The notes under the pieces: generated by a model
The model's input: the letters and a program-made list of their open reading frames with translations, nothing else
Database searches by the model: none
What the model was told of the DNA's origin: nothing
Position numbers and translations under genes: made by a program
Shown here: piece by piece, positions 11,500 through 23,290 of the stretch
How the letters are laid out: the number at the start of each line of letters is the position of its first letter
Position numbering within the stretch: position 1 is the first letter of the stretch
Assembly (NCBI GenBank): GCA_027422505.1
Contig: JAPQWV010001586.1
Location: 17,045-81,044, forward strand
Source of the DNA: Craterostigma plantagineum
Lineage: Eukaryota; Streptophyta; Magnoliopsida; Lamiales; Linderniaceae
Direction of reading: 5' to 3'
DNA length: 64,000 nt

Positions 11500-13294
11500 G
11501 TGATTATTTCTTCTTCATTGACAGGTCTCATGGAAGAAAAGCTATTGAGAGTGCTAAGGGAACACAAGTGGGCATTCGCATGGAAGGTTGCTGACATAAA
11601 AGGAGTAAGCCCGACCATTTGCATGCACAAGATTTTGATGGAGGACTCATACAGACCGATCGTACAACCACAGAGGCGTTTGAATCCAACTATGCAAGAA
11701 GTCGTAAAGAAGGAGGTAATCAAGCTTTTGGACGCAGGTATTATTTATCCTATCTCTGATAGCGCATGGGTTAGTCCGACGCAGGTTGTGCCGAAAAGGG
11801 AGGTATAACTGTGATTAAAAATAACTCAAATGAATTAATTCCCACTAGGAAATTACGGGATGGCGTGTATGCATAGACTACAGAAAATTAAATGATGCAA
11901 CACGTAAAGATCACTTTTCACTTCCCTTTATCGATCAAATGTTAGAGCGATTAGCTGGACATGAATTTTATTGTTTTCTAGATGGCTATTCAGGGTATAA
12001 CCAGATTTCTATAGCACCTGAGGATCAAGAAAAAACTACTTTTACTTGTCCTTACGGTACTTTTGCGTATAGACGTATGCCATTTGGATTATGTAATGCC
12101 CCAGCTACATTTCAAAGATGCATGCTTGCTATTTTCCATGATGTAGTTGAGAAATTTATGGAGATCTTCATGGATGATTTTTCTGTGTTTGGATCTACGT
12201 TCGATACATGTCTCGATAATTTAGATTTTGTTCTTAAACGTTGTGAAGAAACTAACCTTGTTTTAAATTGGGAGAAGTGCCATTTTATGGTACAGGAAGG
12301 CATAGTTCTTGGACACAAGGTATCACACAAGGGCATTGAGGTAGATCGAGCGAAGGTCGACGCAATTGAGCAGCTGCCACCACCCACGTCGGTGAAGGCG
12401 GTTAGGAGCTTTTTGGGACATGCAGGATTCTACCGACGCTTCATAAAAGATTTTTCGAAAATAGCTAAGCCATTATCAAACTTACTTGTCAAAGATGTTG
12501 TGTTTGACTTTACAGACCAGTGTCTACAAGCATTTCGCACTTTAAAGGAGAAACTCACCACAGCGCCAGTGATGGTTGCACCGGATTGGACTTTGCCGTT
12601 TATATTGATGTGCGACGCTAGTGATAGTGCGGTAGGTGCTGTTCTTGGACAACGCAAGGATAAAATATTTCAGGCCATTTACTACGCTAGCAAGACTTTG
12701 GACGATGCACAGAGAAATTACGCTACTACCGAAAAAGAGCTACTAGCTGTGGTATTTGCGGTAGATAAATTTCATTCGTATCTGGTGATGAATAAGGTAA
12801 TAGTATACACTGATCATGCTGCACTTAAATACCTATTTGCTAAAAAAGATGCTAAGCCTAGGTTAATTCGTTGGATTTTATTGCTTCAAGAATTCGACCT
12901 AGAGATACGTGATAAGAAAGGTGTCGAAAATGTGATAGCTGATCATTTATCTAGGCTAGAGAATTCACTTGAGCAGAATAAGGAATTACCTATTGATGAG
13001 CGTTTTCCTGATGAACAATTGTATGCATTACTAGATACGTCTTTACCTTGGTACGCGGATTTTGCAAATTATGCTGCTACAGGTGATATTCCAACAGGGT
13101 TAACTTTTCATCAGAAGAAGAAATTTCTTTCTGATGCAAAGCATTATCTGTGGGACGATCCATTCTTGTACAAAATCTGCTCCGATCAGGTAATTCGACG
13201 ATGTATTCCCGCCGCGAGAGGTAAATTCTGTTTTATCGCATTGTCATTCTGGTTTAACGGGTGGACATCATGGGCCTACAAAGACAGCATTTAA
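11500..13294 (+). pseudogene. Athila reverse transcriptase and RNase H
   Basis: The N-terminal fingers lie at 11500-11808 and the palm/thumb/RNase H at 11939-13294. About 130 bp between them are out of frame. Visible motifs include CIDYRKLND (in the broken stretch), [24 protein letters not shown] and the catalytic MDDFSVFG. The [16 protein letters not shown] connection follows, then RNase H motifs ([35 protein letters not shown]). The polymerase catalytic pair DD is present. Confidence 0.93.
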
Positions 13295-14159
13295 GGTACT
13301 TCAATCAGGTTTATTCTGGCCTACTTTATTTAAGGATGCTCATGCTTATGTGGTTTCTTGTGATCGTTGTCAGCGTACTGGTGGTATTTCTAGAAAGCAT
13401 GAGATGCCTTTAAATATTATGCTAGAAGTTGAGTTATTTGATGTTTGGGGTATTGACTTTATGGGACCATTTCCTACTTCATGCTCTAATAAATATATTC
13501 TTGTTGCAGTAGATTATGTGTCTAAGTGGGTTGAAGCTGAAGCATGTAGAACAAATGATGCACGAGTAGTTATTCGCTTTCTTAAGAAAAATATTTTTAC
13601 TCGTTTTGGTACACCACGTGCAATAATTAGTGATGGGGGTACTCATTTTTGCAATAAGTTATTTGCTAATTTATTGTCGAAGTATGGTGTCAAACATAAA
13701 GTGTCAACCCCGTATCACCCTCAAACCAGTGGCCAGGTAGAAGTTTCCAATAGAGAACTTAAGCAAATTTTAGAAAAGACAGTGAATGCCTCTAGGAAAG
13801 ATTGGTCTTTGAAGCTAGATGATGCATTATGGGCATATCGCACTGCATTTAAAACACCGATAGGAACTTCACCTTTTAAATTAGTTTACGGAAAAGCATG
13901 TCATTTACCTGTTGAGTTAGAACATCGTGCATATTGGGCTGTTAAGAAACTTAACTTTGATTATGTCGAGGCAGGTAAAAACCGGTTACTCCAACTGAAT
14001 GAGATGAAGAATTTCGCCAAAACGCATATGAGAATGCAAAACTGTATAAGGAGCGAACGAAGAAATACCATGATAAGAGAATTGCACAGAGAGAGTTCAA
14101 AGTCGGGGATCGTGTACTACTATTCAACTCGCGGCTGCGCCTATTTCCCGGAAAACTAA
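13210..14159 (+). pseudogene. Athila integrase
   Basis: The HHCC zinc region begins near 13210 and is split by a frame change near 13250; its CDRCQRTGG half opens the 13350-14159 ORF. The core follows with GIDFMGPFP, then [10 protein letters not shown], then the glutamate in [12 protein letters not shown], in the D,D-35-E order. The C-terminal part runs through [18 protein letters not shown] and [18 protein letters not shown] further frame change near 14010 moves the tail into the ORF at 14186-14449. Confidence 0.92.
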
Positions 14160-14459
14160 AGAGTAAATGGACAGGGCCATACGTAGTGGAGCAAGTATTC
14201 CCATCTGGAGCCGTACAGATCCTAATAAACGGGAAGGACTCTTATAAGGTTAATGGACAGCGCCTGAAATTATACGACGACGGGAATCTTGGAAAAGTAA
14301 CTTCAATAATTCTTGAAGAACCCCGTAATACTAATACGACTGCTTTGAGTTGTTCTATGTCTTTCAGGGATACCTTGTCTGGAATAAATACCAGCAAGCT
14401 GAAGGACCTCCACCACACTGAAGCAAGTCCATATACCGATCTACCTTGATCGGTGTGAC

Positions 14460-16205
14460 AGTCGAGCTAACGACTATAAAAGCAGCGCTTCTTGGGAGGC
14501 AACCCAAGTATTATCTATGCGTTACATTTTATTTCGTATTCGAGTCTTATATTTATCATATCGCATCTTATTAAGTGTGTTTTGCTTTTTCACAAAAATT
14601 CATATCACGGTGCCGTCTAGTTTTGTTTCCTCGCAGGCTCATAATCAGTTTGGGGGTGGTGTGTTCGCAAGCTAGCTTGATCTTATGAAGGAACTAAAAT
14701 CTTCTCACGACACATCCCGCATCGATCAACGCATTATTCAGGGCAGTGTCACTTAACTCTCTATCTGCTTTAAATTTTACACACATTGGGGACAATGTGA
14801 TAATTAGTTTGGGGTGGGTGACACATGCTAGATTTTATATGATATCGATCGATTTGGTTTGTTAGTTGATTTAACTGATCAATGTTAGGATTTGAACGTC
14901 ACTTGTGAAAACTCGTGTCGATGATGAAAATTTTTAAAATTTTTCTGGTGTCGAGATAAGATTCAGCTAATTGTGTGTGAAAGTTCTGCATGTTACGTGT
15001 TTTGATTTTAGCATGACTATCTGATCACATTGATTGCTTCAGAAAAAGAGCACGTATCATGAGACACAAAGCCAGAAAATATTGTGAGTTTTGAGCCGAA
15101 AAAAAAATTAGAGCAACATAATACTTGCTCAATGTTTTTTTTTTCTTTTCATGAGGGTCACGCATAGTCTGGTTATTTTGAACTTGCTTTATTATGCATG
15201 TCAATATCACTGTGGATTTTTGTGTACGAAAATGATAAAGGCGCTTAGGATGAGTTACTGGCCTAAATATCTCCGCACCTGACATAGTTAACAACTAGTG
15301 AGCCCCTTTGAGCCTTATTACCTTATTTATTGATATGGAGCCACGATATTTAGCCACGTTATCCCATTATTTTATCCTTCATCCTCGAACCATGTCAGCA
15401 TGTTAGCTTACAAATCGCTTTATAGTATTGGGTCTATTAATTTAGAGGAAAGACGATTAGGACATGTTATATGTGGTTGCGTTATTTTATTTATTTGAAG
15501 AAAAAAATCGAGCAGAAAAAAAAAAAGAGATTGAAAAAAAAAGAAAAAAATAATATCGAGAAAAAAAAAGAGAGAAAAAGAAAAAAAAAATATATATTGT
15601 ATTTGCAAGAAAAAAAGTTACAATAGATTTTTTTTAGAATTATTCTTGAGTTCTTAGTTATATATTTGAATTGTTTTTAAGTAGTATGAGTCTCCAGTGT
15701 TTGAGTCGTATTTTGTACTATAGAGTATAGACGGGAAAGCGATTTAGTAACTAACATGCTTGACCATATTACCTCACTCATCCCATATGTCACACCCTTA
15801 TTGCCCTGAACCCCATTACAACCACTCATAAAGACCTTTTGATTCGTGCATGAGATTTACTAGTGCATTATGACGTGATATATTTGCAAGCATAGAGTAA
15901 TATCATTCTATGTCGTGATTTGAACGTTTTTATACAGATCCCATTAAACACTTCGAGCGAATTGAGCGATCCATGTGAGAGTTGCCACTAGATACGTGTT
16001 ATGATCTGGAAATATTTTTGTGCTATGACATGATTGCGAACTATCATTTCATGTCTCGTGTTTAGCTGGATCATTCATTAGTTGATGACGATTTTCGACC
16101 AATTGTGCTTTTGATTTTCTGAGAATAAACATGAGATTCGTTTAGTGACGTCGTAAAATCCTAACTTGATGTAGTTTATTCTGCTTTTATGATCGAGGAC
16201 GATCA
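14460..16205 (+). other. Athila 3' non-coding region
   Basis: About 1.75 kb with no gene. It contains the 'gggaggcaaccc' motif at 14495-14510, common in this lineage, and two extra polypurine-like tracts (about 14648 and 14806). An A-rich stretch at 15496-15600 makes a long T-rich ORF on the other strand that I do not believe. No env-like ORF is present. Confidence 0.7.
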
Positions 16206-16208
16206 AAG

Positions 16209-16220
16209 CTAGTTTGGGGG
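16209..16220 (+). other. Polypurine tract
   Basis: CTAGTTTGGGGG lies 4 bases upstream of the 3' LTR, the expected priming site for plus-strand synthesis. Confidence 0.75.
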
Positions 16221-16224
16221 TTGT

Positions 16225-17757
16225 TGATAAGTTCTGATTTTACATAAATATACACCCGTAAAAGTGTGTTATATGTGGTATTTATCTTTATATCATTCAA
16301 TATTCTATGTTTACATGCATATCTCATGTTTGCAGATATCAATGTGTAACCAACCGAAAAAGAAGAAAATCCAAGCTAAAAAGAATACATCGAAATCAAG
16401 AATGCAACTTGCAATATTATTAAAGATCACAAGCAATAAAAGAGCCGTCAACATTCTACACTATCACACCCTTTCCTAGGTTGGAGGTTTGACAAATATT
16501 ATTAAACTTTGGGGCCCTCTAGAAGAAGTGGAGATCAACTCTTGCTAAAAATCGCATGCAAAAGTCTCACGTTGGTTAACATATTCAAAGAGAAGATCAT
16601 GCATGCAATCTTCAAACATGCGCATGACCCACCAAATATGACTAAGGGACAAGAAAAATAGCAACTACTACCATTATTTATACAAGCATCGATCGAGCAA
16701 ACAAGGGAGGGGAAGAGAGTTGGAGCTAAGGCCATTACAAATAAAAAAAAAAGGCAGCCTAAGTGAGCTTTATTCTCACGCACATCCCACACATAATATC
16801 ACTCACGCAAGTCACTAAGCCACGACGCAGCTACCTCTCCACACTTTACGGGCCAAGAGGACGGGAGAAAGACGTGATTCGCTCGAAACGACGGAGACAC
16901 CGGCTCGAGCCGACGCATTCCGACTCTCGGTTATCGTAAGGGACGAATTTTGTATTTTTATTTAGACGTTGGCAACGATGCTTTCCTTTGATTCGTCGTT
17001 GTTGTTATCTTTTAATATGCTAGCGTAAAATATTGTGTGATTAAGGCCGTGTTAGGCCGTATTATGACTACGTGATAATGTTATTCATATCATATTTAAT
17101 CGTATGAGTCAAGTTATGTGTTTTATGCTTGAGTTTAATGCTTGCGTATGTCTGATCAACATATGCACGATATTTGATTGGTTTATTAGACGGACAAAGT
17201 GATTAACCGGTTAGAACAATAAATATAAAGCACCACGACGTAAAACCGACCAGAAATGGAATTCGGTTTCGTACGTGTGGTTTCCGAGGTCTTAGACGCC
17301 GAAAGCGTCTAACTCGGGAAATCTCACAAATATTAAATGCATGCGTAGGAACTACAGTCATATAGACATATAGGGATTGGTTCTCTGTCGCATAGGATCG
17401 TTATTGCGGGACAAACGAGTAGCGATTATTTTAGGAAATTCTACCTTGACTGAGCTCGTATTGATTATTTATGATTAATTATGTGAAAACGTAGGAATAA
17501 TGCGTGCCAAGCATGTGCCTCGATCACCTTGTCGTCATTCGTATATTTGCTTTAGTTGTTTATGCGCTTTTATTTGGATTGATTATTTTTAATATCAAAA
17601 ATCATAAAATACCTTATTTAAAAATCGCTCCAGTCTAAATTAAATTTCAGAGTAATATTTAAAATTAATCGAGCTGTCCTCGTGGATCGATACTTGGATT
17701 TGTCCATTTTATACTACTTGCACGACCTAGTACACTTGCTAGAACTCGAGCGTGTCA
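16225..17757 (+). repeat. Athila 3' LTR
   Basis: It begins TGATAAGTTCTG and ends GAGCGTGTCA, and is the partner of 7012-8544. It abuts an intron of the PRR gene: the donor of PRR exon 4 is only 57 bases from the LTR end. Confidence 0.93.
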
Positions 17758-17814
17758 GTTAAAATCGAGGAACTCGCCTTAACGTTGATCAATCTAAACA
17801 AGCAAAAAGAATAC

Positions 17815-19192
17815 CTGGGCATCGCTTCCTTTCTCAATGCATTCCCTATTTCTTTCGACACACGCGATGAAACTGCTCGATTGGTTACTGACTTCGTTAT
17901 TTTCAGCAGTGGCTTCGATTTTTTGCTGAGCAACGCTCTCGTCGGGAGGGCCGGGCCCACCATCAGCAGCAGCAGCACTACTCGACTAAATATTTATCAT
18001 GAATATAACGAATCAAATCTCGACAGTCTATTAATTCGATGAAAAAAAAGAGACGAAAAAAGGACGGGATTTACAGCTTGTTTCCTCCAAACGTGTTGCC
18101 ACAGATTTCTCAGCTCGTTCTTTCTCACGGGCTTGACGAGAAAATCTGCTGCACCTCTAGCATGCATTTATAGACCATGCTCATGGAGTCGTTCGTCGAC
18201 ATCACTGTATTTATTACGAAAACATTAATTCAAGAATTTGTGGTTTCATATAGTTGAAGAACTGAATATGAAGGTTCAACGCACTTATTACGGGGACGTT
18301 CTTGCAGACGTCATGTTCCATGATTAAGGTTAGAAGGGCATAGCCAGAGATTAAGGGCAATTCGACTTCAGTGAGAATTAGGTCTATGCTTCTAGGTCTT
18401 CCTTTTAGAAGCTCCCATGCTTTCAAGCCATCAGCTACTGCAGCAACTGTTATTACATGAAAATGGAGTTAATGAAGTGTAGTTTACAACTAAACGAATT
18501 AATGTACAATAGATAGAACACTTGAAATGGGCATAACAAGGAAGTTTGAAACTCTCATGGACTAAATTAGGCTGAGGTTAGGCAGCATAGAGGCAAGAGG
18601 GCACAGGCCAAGTATTAGGCAAAAACTCACAATTTTTCGAAAGCGAATAGCAAGACACCTTAGTACAGTATGTCTCTGTGAAGAATCGTATTCGAAAAAC
18701 ATATACCTCACTAGTATGTGCCCGAAGATCAACGCAAGTCATTTGGGCTTAACAAGAGACAAATGATTCAAGAAAAAAAATGTGTTCTTTATAACGTAAA
18801 GGACGTGAATGGGTGGAGATATACATTGGACAGCAAAAGCAATCATCTTTCTGACAATCAATGTACATTACCGTCTATAATCATCAAAGGTTACTGAAAA
18901 CTCGCCATACACATCAAATCCCAAGCTAAGGAACCATAAACAGAGAATCCCACAGTAAGAATTATTACAAGCTTTCAAGAAAGAAGGTAAGAAAGAAAAG
19001 AAAGCAAACCTCTGTAGCTGCATTTTCTGAGGAGGGCAGTAATGATCTGCCTAGTCGAATCATCAGCTTCCACCAAAAGCACCCTCACGACCATCTCGGC
19101 AGAAATCTATCCCACCTCACAACAGAAGCAGACACGTCAGCATCACTCTTCTCCTTCTCAGCCGTCTGATGTGCCATGTCAGCAGGACCCAT
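17815..19192 (-). CDS. PRR: Pseudo-response regulator (PRR5/PRR9-type), 5' part only
   Basis: Four exons are readable: 19010-19192, 18285-18446, 18075-18204, 17815-17985. Exon 1 has VRWDRFLPR and then [21 protein letters not shown]. Exon 2 has [18 protein letters not shown], in which the phospho-acceptor Asp of true receivers is replaced by Glu (LTEVELP), the pseudo-receiver hallmark. Exon 3 has [15 protein letters not shown] and [11 protein letters not shown]. Exon 4 has [16 protein letters not shown] and ends [14 protein letters not shown] proteins are nuclear transcriptional repressors of the circadian clock. The receiver sequence fits the PRR5/PRR9 clade better than PRR7. One base is missing near 19094 (RFLPR-MVVR junction). 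The remaining exons, including the C-terminal CCT domain, are absent: the exon 4 donor is followed after 57 bases by the Athila 3' LTR, and nothing PRR-like lies on the far side of the element. Confidence 0.88.
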
Positions 19193-19372
19193 CTTACCTT
19201 CCCAAGAACACAGCCTTTTGAGCTCCCACAAGTTTCTGCCCCCTTCTTCCTTTGTAATATCGTCTGTGGCTCAGTGTTCGCAGTCAATGAATGTACATAT
19301 GGTAGGAAATGGAGCATATATGAGGTTCTTGTCCAATAAGATATATTCATTTGGCCATTTCGAAACTCCTAG

Positions 19373-19381
19373 AAAATATCT
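19373..19381 (+). promoter_or_regulatory. Evening element upstream of PRR
   Basis: An exact AAAATATCT lies about 180 bp upstream of the PRR start codon. Evening elements are bound by CCA1/LHY/RVE MYB factors and are known in promoters of clock PRR genes, so the position is meaningful. A nine-base match can also occur by chance in AT-rich DNA. Confidence 0.5.
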
Positions 19382-19614
19382 AACCCCATTTTTTCTTCTT
19401 CTTTCTTTTGATATTTCGATGCGTTTGGGTTACTTTTTTGGTGAATGGTCAGCTTTGAACCTCCGCTCCACGTCTGATGGCTCTTATATTTGTTCGTTAC
19501 ATCACATTAGGAAGTTCGGAATATGATGTGCCATTTTACAGTTTATGTCCTGAATCTTCTATAATTGCGTTTCACACCCTTGAAAAAGATATGGTTAATG
19601 AAAACACTAGTACG

Positions 19615-20063
19615 TAGGGATGTCAATGGGGCGGGCGGGGATTAGGTCCCATCTCCGTCCCCGTGTCGACGGGAATCCCCATCCCCGCGAACTAAACGGG
19701 GAAAAAATCGTCCCCATCCCGCCGGGTCCCCGCCCCCGCGCGGATTCCCCGTCCCCGCGATTTTTTTTTAAAAAATTTATATTTTCATTATAATATAAAT
19801 TGAATTCATTATTTATATATATATACTAAATGTTATTTATATTAAATTATTAAAAATGTGTAAAAATATATTTTTTTAAACTATGTCTAAAATATTATTT
19901 AGTTATTAACTTATGCTATAAAATATTTTATTTAAATAATATTAATGGCGAGGAACGGGGCGGGGACTATGATCCCCATCCCCGCCTACGGGGACAAAAA
20001 ATTCCCCATCCCCGCCCCGCGGGGATTAAAATTCGGGGATTCCCCGCCCCATTGACAAGTCTA
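19615..20063. mobile_element. hAT-like non-autonomous element (GGGGCGGGGAT type)
   Basis: 449 bp flanked by a perfect 8-bp duplication ctagtacg (19607-19614 and 20064-20071). The left end tagggatgtcaatgggg pairs with the right end ccccattgacaagtcta. Both termini carry repeated cccc/gggg 'ggggcgggga' motifs around an AT-rich centre. It has no ORF. The duplication length and terminal form are those of the hAT superfamily. Confidence 0.88.
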
Positions 20064-20071
20064 CTAGTACG

Positions 20072-21639
20072 TGGTAGTAGTAATAGTGACAAGGTAAATG
20101 TCGATTTGAGAATAAATCAAACAATAAATCTAAGATTATTAAAGAAAAATGTTTTAGTTATAAATATATTTTTTTGTGTGTAATAATACGGTGTGCGCAA
20201 GCTATGCAGTTGTAAGTTGTGGTCTTCACAATAGTCAATGAGTGTCCAAATGAAATACTAGAAGCATCAAGCATCTGAAATTGAGAGGTAAAAGTTAAAG
20301 AGGGGCTAATGAGTGAAAAAGAACATTACATGTGGTGTATTATGAAAATTTTGTTTCTACTGGATATTTTTCAAGAATTACAAAGCCATACGAGAAAACG
20401 AAATATCTCGAATACTATTTATCTGTGTGTGGCCTAAATCGAGTCATTGGATTTCCCTCCTTTTTCCGTTTCCTATTCTTTTTCTCCATGATATTTTAGC
20501 TGGTGGAACAAATTTAATGAAGGCATATGACTTAGGACTCTACCAATGGACAATATTAAATCGTTTCATATCCAAACCAAGAATATCATGTTGTATGATT
20601 CATCGAGATATTTATTGTAAGAAACCACTTTTGCTTGTCGGGGGACACAAAGAAAGATATTTTTCATGTCGATGGATCGGACCTTGACATATGGACATAA
20701 AGAATTTTTTGTAAAAAAAGAATGGCTTGGCTTTGGAGTTGCCAAGCACTATCATTTTGTTTATTTCAAGAATGCAATCTGAAGATTATCATCGGATTCT
20801 CCAAACACGTTTAGCCATTGGTTAAGAAGAATCTCTTTTTGTGGATTTTGGTAAGAACAAATTAAGTAGTGGACGTGGCGCAATTTGATGGAAACTTTGT
20901 AATATGTAACTTTCCGAGATTCCACCGACGACGAACACAACAGTACGGAATTATCGGTCATTGATATAAATTAAAAGAAATATATAAAAATCACTTGTTA
21001 AGATCATTTTTTTATATCGCGTGCTAAGGAGGTACTAACACTGTGTATGCACATTAGAGGTGAATGTTCTATGCTGCTGCCCCATAATTAAATATCTTCT
21101 AAGAAAGTTATATATTCTTTGAATGTCGATGTGGATAAGAATCAAAGATATAGAATGTAAGAAAAACTTATCAAATTGTAAAAAGATATACTAGATTCAC
21201 TGCATGAATGTCGGACGTAATTGTCTTCGGTTGAAGTATAGTTTGATCACTCTCTCAATATGTTGTCATGGCCACTTGACATATTCATTAGTATCAAATG
21301 CAAAATTACGAAGCAATTTAAATATTCAAAAGGAAACTTTGAAGAGGATGGATTTAAAATAATCTTTTAAAAAAAGAAAAACTCAATGCTTATCCATATA
21401 TTAGCTAAATAATGGGCCCCCACCAAATAGCCCACTAAGCAGCCCATATAAGACAATAAAGAATCAGTCGGTGGACCCACGTGTAATGAGCAAACGCAAT
21501 CGGACAAGTGGATAAACCACGATTCATTTCAAACTGCAAGCGAAACGTATGCAGCTCCCAAAGAGAGAGTTCTAGGCAGAAGCAAAAAATCACAATCCCA
21601 TCGTAGATAAGCAGAGAAAATTTGCAGGCCCGTGGAAAA
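20072..21639. other. Intergenic, nothing recognised
   Basis: About 1.57 kb between the hAT-like element and PSRP1. The ORF at 20427-20687 matches no family I know. The last 150 bp contain the PSRP1 promoter, including a G-box. Confidence 0.5.
21478..21483 (+). promoter_or_regulatory. G-box (CACGTG) upstream of PSRP1
   Basis: A palindromic CACGTG lies about 157 bp before the PSRP1 start. G-boxes bind bZIP/bHLH factors and are common in promoters of light-responsive plastid genes. No binding is demonstrated. Confidence 0.4.
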
Positions 21640-22979
21640 ATGATGGCTACCACACTTGCAGCTCCGTGCTTGCGCAGTTCATTCGACCATCGACGCCATG
21701 TTTCTTGCTCTTCTTCGTCGTCTCTCCTTCTTTATTAGCTTCAGACAATCATCGGCGACTGTCTCTTTCTTCAAGGAGCTCGAGTTTTCAGGGCTTGGGC
21801 TTGAAGACCCATGGAACGGTTTCTCTCAATCTACGGAGCAAAAGGGCCTTTGGTGTTACAATGTCGTGGGATGGTCCGCTCTCTTCCGTGAAATTGCTTG
21901 TTCAAGGGAGGAACAACGTTGAGGTGAGGCGCCCTTTTTTCTTTCTAGTGCGTAAAAATGTTGCCTTTTTCCACTTGTTTACAGTCATTTGAAGCTAAAG
22001 AAATATGGTAAAGAAAAAAGAAGACAAATTCTTGATTTTGTGAGGCACTAAGAGCTTTTTCTCTCACTTATGTACAAAGTTGACCCCCGCCGTCAAGAGC
22101 TATGTCGAGGAGAAGCTTGGAAAAGTTGTCCAAAAGCACAGCCATTTAGTGAGGAGGTCGATGTTCGATTGTCAGCTCGTGGGGGAGAGCTCAAAGGCCC
22201 GAAATTTCGAAGATGTGAGGTGTGTGTGCGTTCATGATTCTATCTGATACATGTAATGAATTTAGCTAATTTGCAGTCCCATTAGTTCATAGTTGTCTTG
22301 AATGAGTTCTTGATCTTCTAAAGGTGACCCTTTTCACGAAAAAACACGGAGTGATTCGTGGAGAAGAAGACGCAGAGTCCCTCTACGGAAGCATCGATTT
22401 GGTGTCGTCGATCATCCAAAGAAAGCTGAGGAAAATAAAGGAAAAAGACTCTGATCGAGGAAGACACATGAAGGGCTTCGACAGGCTTAAGGTTAGAGAT
22501 CCGGGCAGTTGTTGGTTGCAGAGGATTTAGAGCCAGTTGCTACTGAAGAAGAAGAAGATGAAGATGATAATGCACAAGTGGACATTGTTAGTGAGGTTTG
22601 TTCTCTTGATCTTTTTAAGTTAACCATGCTTATTACAACCTAGTCACTGTTGAATAATACCTGGAGTGAAAATTGCAGATTGTTCGAACAAAGTACTTTG
22701 AAATGGTGCCTCTAACGGTGGACGAGGCTATCGAGCAGCTGGAAAACGTCAACCACGACTTTTATGGTTTTCGAAATGAGCAAACGGGTAATAAATCATT
22801 CTTTGTTTTCTGGCATTCGTAATTTGCAGTTGAACCTGAACAATATTACAATTAAAATTATTATCTTTGCAGGTGAAATTAACATTGTCTACAAAAGAAA
22901 ATCGGGAGGTTACGGGCTTATTATTCCCAAAGGAAACGGCGAGGCTGAGCAAGTGGTTGTCGACTCTTCGCCGAACTAA
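21640..22979 (+). CDS. PSRP1: Plastid ribosome hibernation factor PSRP1, with frameshifts
   Basis: Five exons: 21640-21923, 22080-22219, 22324-22595, 22679-22787, 22873-22979. The start gives a Ser/Arg-rich transit peptide ([15 protein letters not shown]). [18 protein letters not shown] then opens the S30AE/HPF fold, continued by [36 protein letters not shown] and [15 protein letters not shown]. An acidic linker and the C-terminal domain follow ([40 protein letters not shown]). It is the long-form hibernation-promoting factor of chloroplast 70S ribosomes. As read the frame breaks three times: near 21740 in the transit peptide, at about 22153 (lost base in gaggagg) and at about 22503 (ccggg run). 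All junctions are GT-AG. Confidence 0.9.
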
Positions 22980-23290
22980 ACAACTCTGCTGCAGGAGTTC
23001 AAGAAATTGTTCTATTTTCCCAGATAATTGAACACTTGAAATGAGAATGATCCTTAACTTTTTCTAAGTTAAGATGCCTGTAACTTCAAAATACAAGAAA
23101 TGTTACATAGAGAGGAAGACATTCGGTATGTAATAAAAGTTTTCTTTGCTTCAAAACTCTAAGCCAATCTATCAATTATGCTCCTTTCTACATACACACT
23201 GATGATCTTCATAATCTCCCTCAAACTTAGCTTCATGAATCGGATATAAATCTCCAGGAGATGTACAATTTAGTGAAAGTCCCTAAGTTA

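Larger units (their letters stand above)
7012..17757 (+). mobile_element. Athila-lineage Ty3/gypsy LTR retrotransposon, near full-length, decayed
   Basis: The element is 10.7 kb with two 1,533-bp LTRs in direct orientation. After the 5' LTR comes a primer binding site complementary to the 3' end of tRNA-Asp, then gag, protease, reverse transcriptase/RNase H and integrase in the gypsy order, a long non-coding 3' region and a polypurine tract before the 3' LTR. The tRNA-Asp primer, the gag type, the RT/IN sequence and the long 3' tail fit the Athila lineage. The reading frame is interrupted in gag, at the start of RT and in the integrase zinc region. No 5-bp target duplication is seen: the flanks are cagct on the left and gttaa on the right. 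Confidence 0.92.

Noticed and set aside
15420..15608. 62-residue Phe-rich ORF on the minus strand
   Set aside because: It is the translation of an A-rich low-complexity tract inside the Athila 3' region.
20427..20687. 86-residue ORF on the plus strand
   Set aside because: It resembles no known family, has no splice context and lies in gene-poor AT-rich DNA.
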